Source: Lepiota brunneoincarnata
Taxonomy: Eukaryota; Basidiomycota; Agaricomycetes; Agaricales; Agaricaceae
NCBI GenBank assembly: GCA_023014365.1
Contig: JAEBUN010000018.1
Span: forward strand, 372,001 to 436,000
Direction of reading: 5' to 3'
DNA length: 64,000 bases
Below are positions 61,629-64,000 of this stretch, piece by piece. A program made the translations under genes and the position numbers. Each line of letters opens with the position of its first letter. The first letter of the stretch is position 1. Under the pieces are notes generated by a model, which saw only the letters and a program-made list of their open reading frames with translations, was not told where the DNA came from and searched no databases.

Positions 61629-64000
61629 TTATCGGATGTACGGGACATAGTAAAGCAAGCCCTCTCCCACCAGGGACTCGGTGAATATACACACACAACT
61701 GCCTAACCCCTTTCCAATAGCCATGGCTTTCATAGGAACCTTGGAGGCCCGGAGCTCTTCCAGTTTCAGCATAAGTTCGCTCACCGAGTAAAAGTGATCG
61801 TTCTAAGGGCGATTTGTCAGGCGTCAGAGTAAGAAACAAAGTGTGAGGGAGTACTGCACTCACGACGAAGAACAGATCAGAATACTGAGCTTGCACGCCC
61901 ACCAATACGCCATCTGCTCTAGCTGACCATCTAGGATAGCACCGATATCTTGTCCACCTGGATACGAGCCAGGTCTAGTTCTGTCAAATTAATAGTCTTA
62001 ACGAAGCTTGGAATGAATGAGTGGTTGAGGAGTCTGTGTACATGTGTTAGTGAATTTCTTGTGGTAATAATACTAGTTCGCACATTATGAACAAGCCAAT
62101 AAGCAAAAGAACCGAAAGTTCTTGAGCAGAGCCCACATGATATGGAGAAGAACCGATATGGCTGAAATCGATTGCTTCAAACCCTTTGCATAAGTCCGAG
62201 GTAGTCAGAATCAGTCTGGCATGGCTTGATCCCGGAGACCTTGTTGATTCCTGAGAGTCGGTCAAGAGGTGCGTTGGAAGAGGTGAAAGAACATGTTGTG
62301 CGGCTGCAAGCCAGAACTCGGTGTTATCATAAAAATCGCAAACACAGTCCCAAGCCAGCTCGACCGTTGGCACTAATCTAGTAGCTGAGATGTCCATTAG
62401 AACCAGGAATGAATGGATGGGACGAAAGGCCTCACGCTGATACGAGACCTTTGAAGTAAGTCTTGAGTAACCCAACCAAAGGTTCTTATGATATTCATCA
62501 CGGTCGATTGCGTACTGTCTCGATTTCGAGGGATCACAGAGATAGTCACCAAATGACGCATGGTGGAATTGGATGCCACGAGAGCCAGCTTCCCCAGGAG
62601 GTGGAATGTTGATCACCGAATGGAGCTTCCGAAGTGCAGCGTAAACACTATGTAGCTGAAGGTTGAAGAGAGTCGAGGAATGTACAAGGGGAACGGACTG
62701 ATATTTAGGGAATTCAATCGTATCTTCTCCGAGTAAAACATGAGAAAGAAGCAGCTTTAAAAGTGGGAGAAGACCTTCCGGGACTGCATCAAGAATCCTG
62801 GTGTATAGCACGTAAAGAGTTGCAAGGGGATTGGAAGTTCCGGAGGACGTGGTAACAGATAGTACAATTTCGAGTTGGGAGATCGGATTGCAGACATAGG
62901 GGTCATCGATAAATTCGGCAACTGTCGACGCGAAACCGAAATGGCCCGACGATTTTGCAGATATTTCGGTGATATCGCGTTCGGAAGGCCACGCGGATTT
63001 TGCAGGGATGATGTCGTGATACTTTTCGTGAATTTCGGCAAAACGAGCCCGTAAGAGTTTTTCGACCTGGTTACAAGCCTCGTTGGAGTCGGAGGGTATT
63101 TCCTCTGTCCAGAAAGTACAAGTAATGCTGGGGGATTTGAAGGCAAGCGTGAGATGAGCTTCTGGTCGGCTGGCCACACACCAAACAAGTGGAGAATGGG
63201 GATAGCGGTAAGAGAACCCACTGATGAGTTTGAATATCTGAATCTGAGCAGCATCTCCCTGACATTCGTCCCAACCCATCTAATAGAATCGCGAAGCTAC
63301 CAACCTCCTGCTTCTGTCACCGAGCAGAAAGGATCAGAGATGAGAGTGCAAAACTGGTGCTCAACGCCGGTTTCCAAAAGTCTGGGGTCTTCCATCATCT
63401 TTTGTTCGAGATATTTGCGATACTGTGGAAGTCGCACAGCAAGCTGGTACTGCGAGTGTCGGAAAGACAAGGGAGGGATCGTGACGCTTGTTGGGACGCG
63501 AAAAAAAGAGTGCGGCGCCGAGTTTCTTGTTGCCTGCAAATGCTTCAGCAAGAGTCTGCATGATAGCAGATTTTCCAATCGCTGCAGAACCCGTCATCCA
63601 AAGGAGCTGGTGGTCGCGGTCGAGATTGTTGAACCAATCAAGGAATGCGCCCCAGGATGTCGAGTCGCGTGTCCGGATGACAGCGAGGCGGGGGGTCGCG
63701 AGCGGACGAATTGTATTCGGCACCGGACATTGTGGATTTGGAAAGCCATAATAGAACTGGCAGGGATGTGAGCAGGGTAGCCTCAAAAAGCTGTAGCTAC
63801 ATACCATCTCTCTGCGTCCCTTCAGGGTTGTTCATGACCGGATTGTTGATCACGAAGTTGTGTGCACCCCTGAAGGCTTCACCAGTCACCGATACGAGCT
63901 GTCCCCCTGTAAACCATATTAACGATGACAGGACTTTGTCCGTGACAAAAGACAAACCTGTGTATCCTTGGGAAGTAGATTCCAGCCGCCGTTGAGCGAC
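61629..64000 (-). CDS. NACHT-domain STAND NTPase (NLR-like), 5' end beyond the window
   Basis: STAND-class P-loop NTPase of the fungal NLR-like type. The visible N-terminal part includes LVSVTGEAFRGAHNFVINNP, a block often preceding NACHT in agaricomycetes. Walker A is WMTGSAAIGKSAIMQTLAEA, then GAALFFSRPNKRHDPSLVFP and YQLAVRLPQYRKYLEQKM. Walker B is ILLDGLDECQGDAAQIQIF, recoverable only by ignoring one extra G. WCVASRPEAHLTLAF (sensor 1 region) and SSGHFGFASTVAEFIDDPYV follow, then the winged-helix-like half ending with HHASFGDYLCDPSKSRQYAI. The C-terminal exon ends KLEELRASKVPMKAMAIGKG and LVGEGLLYYVPYIR at 61629. One more extra base lies near 63441. No WD40 or ankyrin repeats are present in the window. 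Role in heterokaryon incompatibility or defence is inference. Confidence 0.82.

Overview
The window is nuclear DNA of an agaricomycete (mushroom-class basidiomycete). The signs are very short introns (about 49-57 nt, GT...AG), an AA9 lytic polysaccharide monooxygenase, single-copy genes such as ISY1 and complex I 75 kDa subunit with basidiomycete-style intron density, and large lineage-expanded families (seven-transmembrane proteins, F-box/LRR proteins, a NACHT STAND protein, GT90). A Rhizoctonia/Ceratobasidiaceae source would fit, but that is inference only.

Layout. 0-1.3 kb: a secreted AA9 LPMO with a 20-nt microexon. 1.3-3.5 kb: no supported gene. 3.6-4.5 kb: a WW-domain nuclear protein. 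5.0-24.2 kb: the main feature of the window, a tandem array of ten members of an unnamed agaricomycete seven-transmembrane family, with one universal-stress-protein (USP) gene embedded in it. The array splits into a left group (RLW-type loop, mixed strands) and a right group of four head-to-tail copies that share a C-terminal EEGR...SLHxSxF tail. 25.4-28.8 kb: a Ki-67-like FHA protein. 30.9 kb: tRNA-Ala(CGC) with a 17-nt intron. 31.7-33.2 kb: a UbiA prenyltransferase. 35.6-38.4 kb: an eleventh seven-transmembrane gene whose 3' end is replaced by a decayed Tc1/mariner element. 39.4-42.9 kb: divergent ISY1 (spliceosome) and carnosine N-methyltransferase-like genes only 64 nt apart. 43.4-48.1 kb: divergent MFS inositol-type transporter and GT90 glycosyltransferase. 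48.4-50.1 kb: a 2OG-oxygenase-like protein with apparently lost active-site histidines. 51.5-54.1 kb: NDUFS1 of mitochondrial complex I. 56-60.4 kb: two F-box/LRR-type genes. 61.6 kb to the window end: a NACHT NTPase running off the edge.

Several otherwise well conserved genes (NDUFS1, MFS, the 2OG-like gene, the NACHT gene, one seven-transmembrane gene) are each interrupted by single-base frame changes. Wherever I could determine the sign in these genes, it is one extra base, often next to a short homopolymer. In essential genes this looks like uncorrected insertion errors in the assembly rather than true pseudogenes, and single broken frames here should be read with that in mind.

The window has no operon-like metabolic logic. 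It is a mosaic of single-copy housekeeping genes and accessory, fast-evolving families (membrane receptors or sensors, F-box, NACHT), of the kind that accumulates by local duplication.
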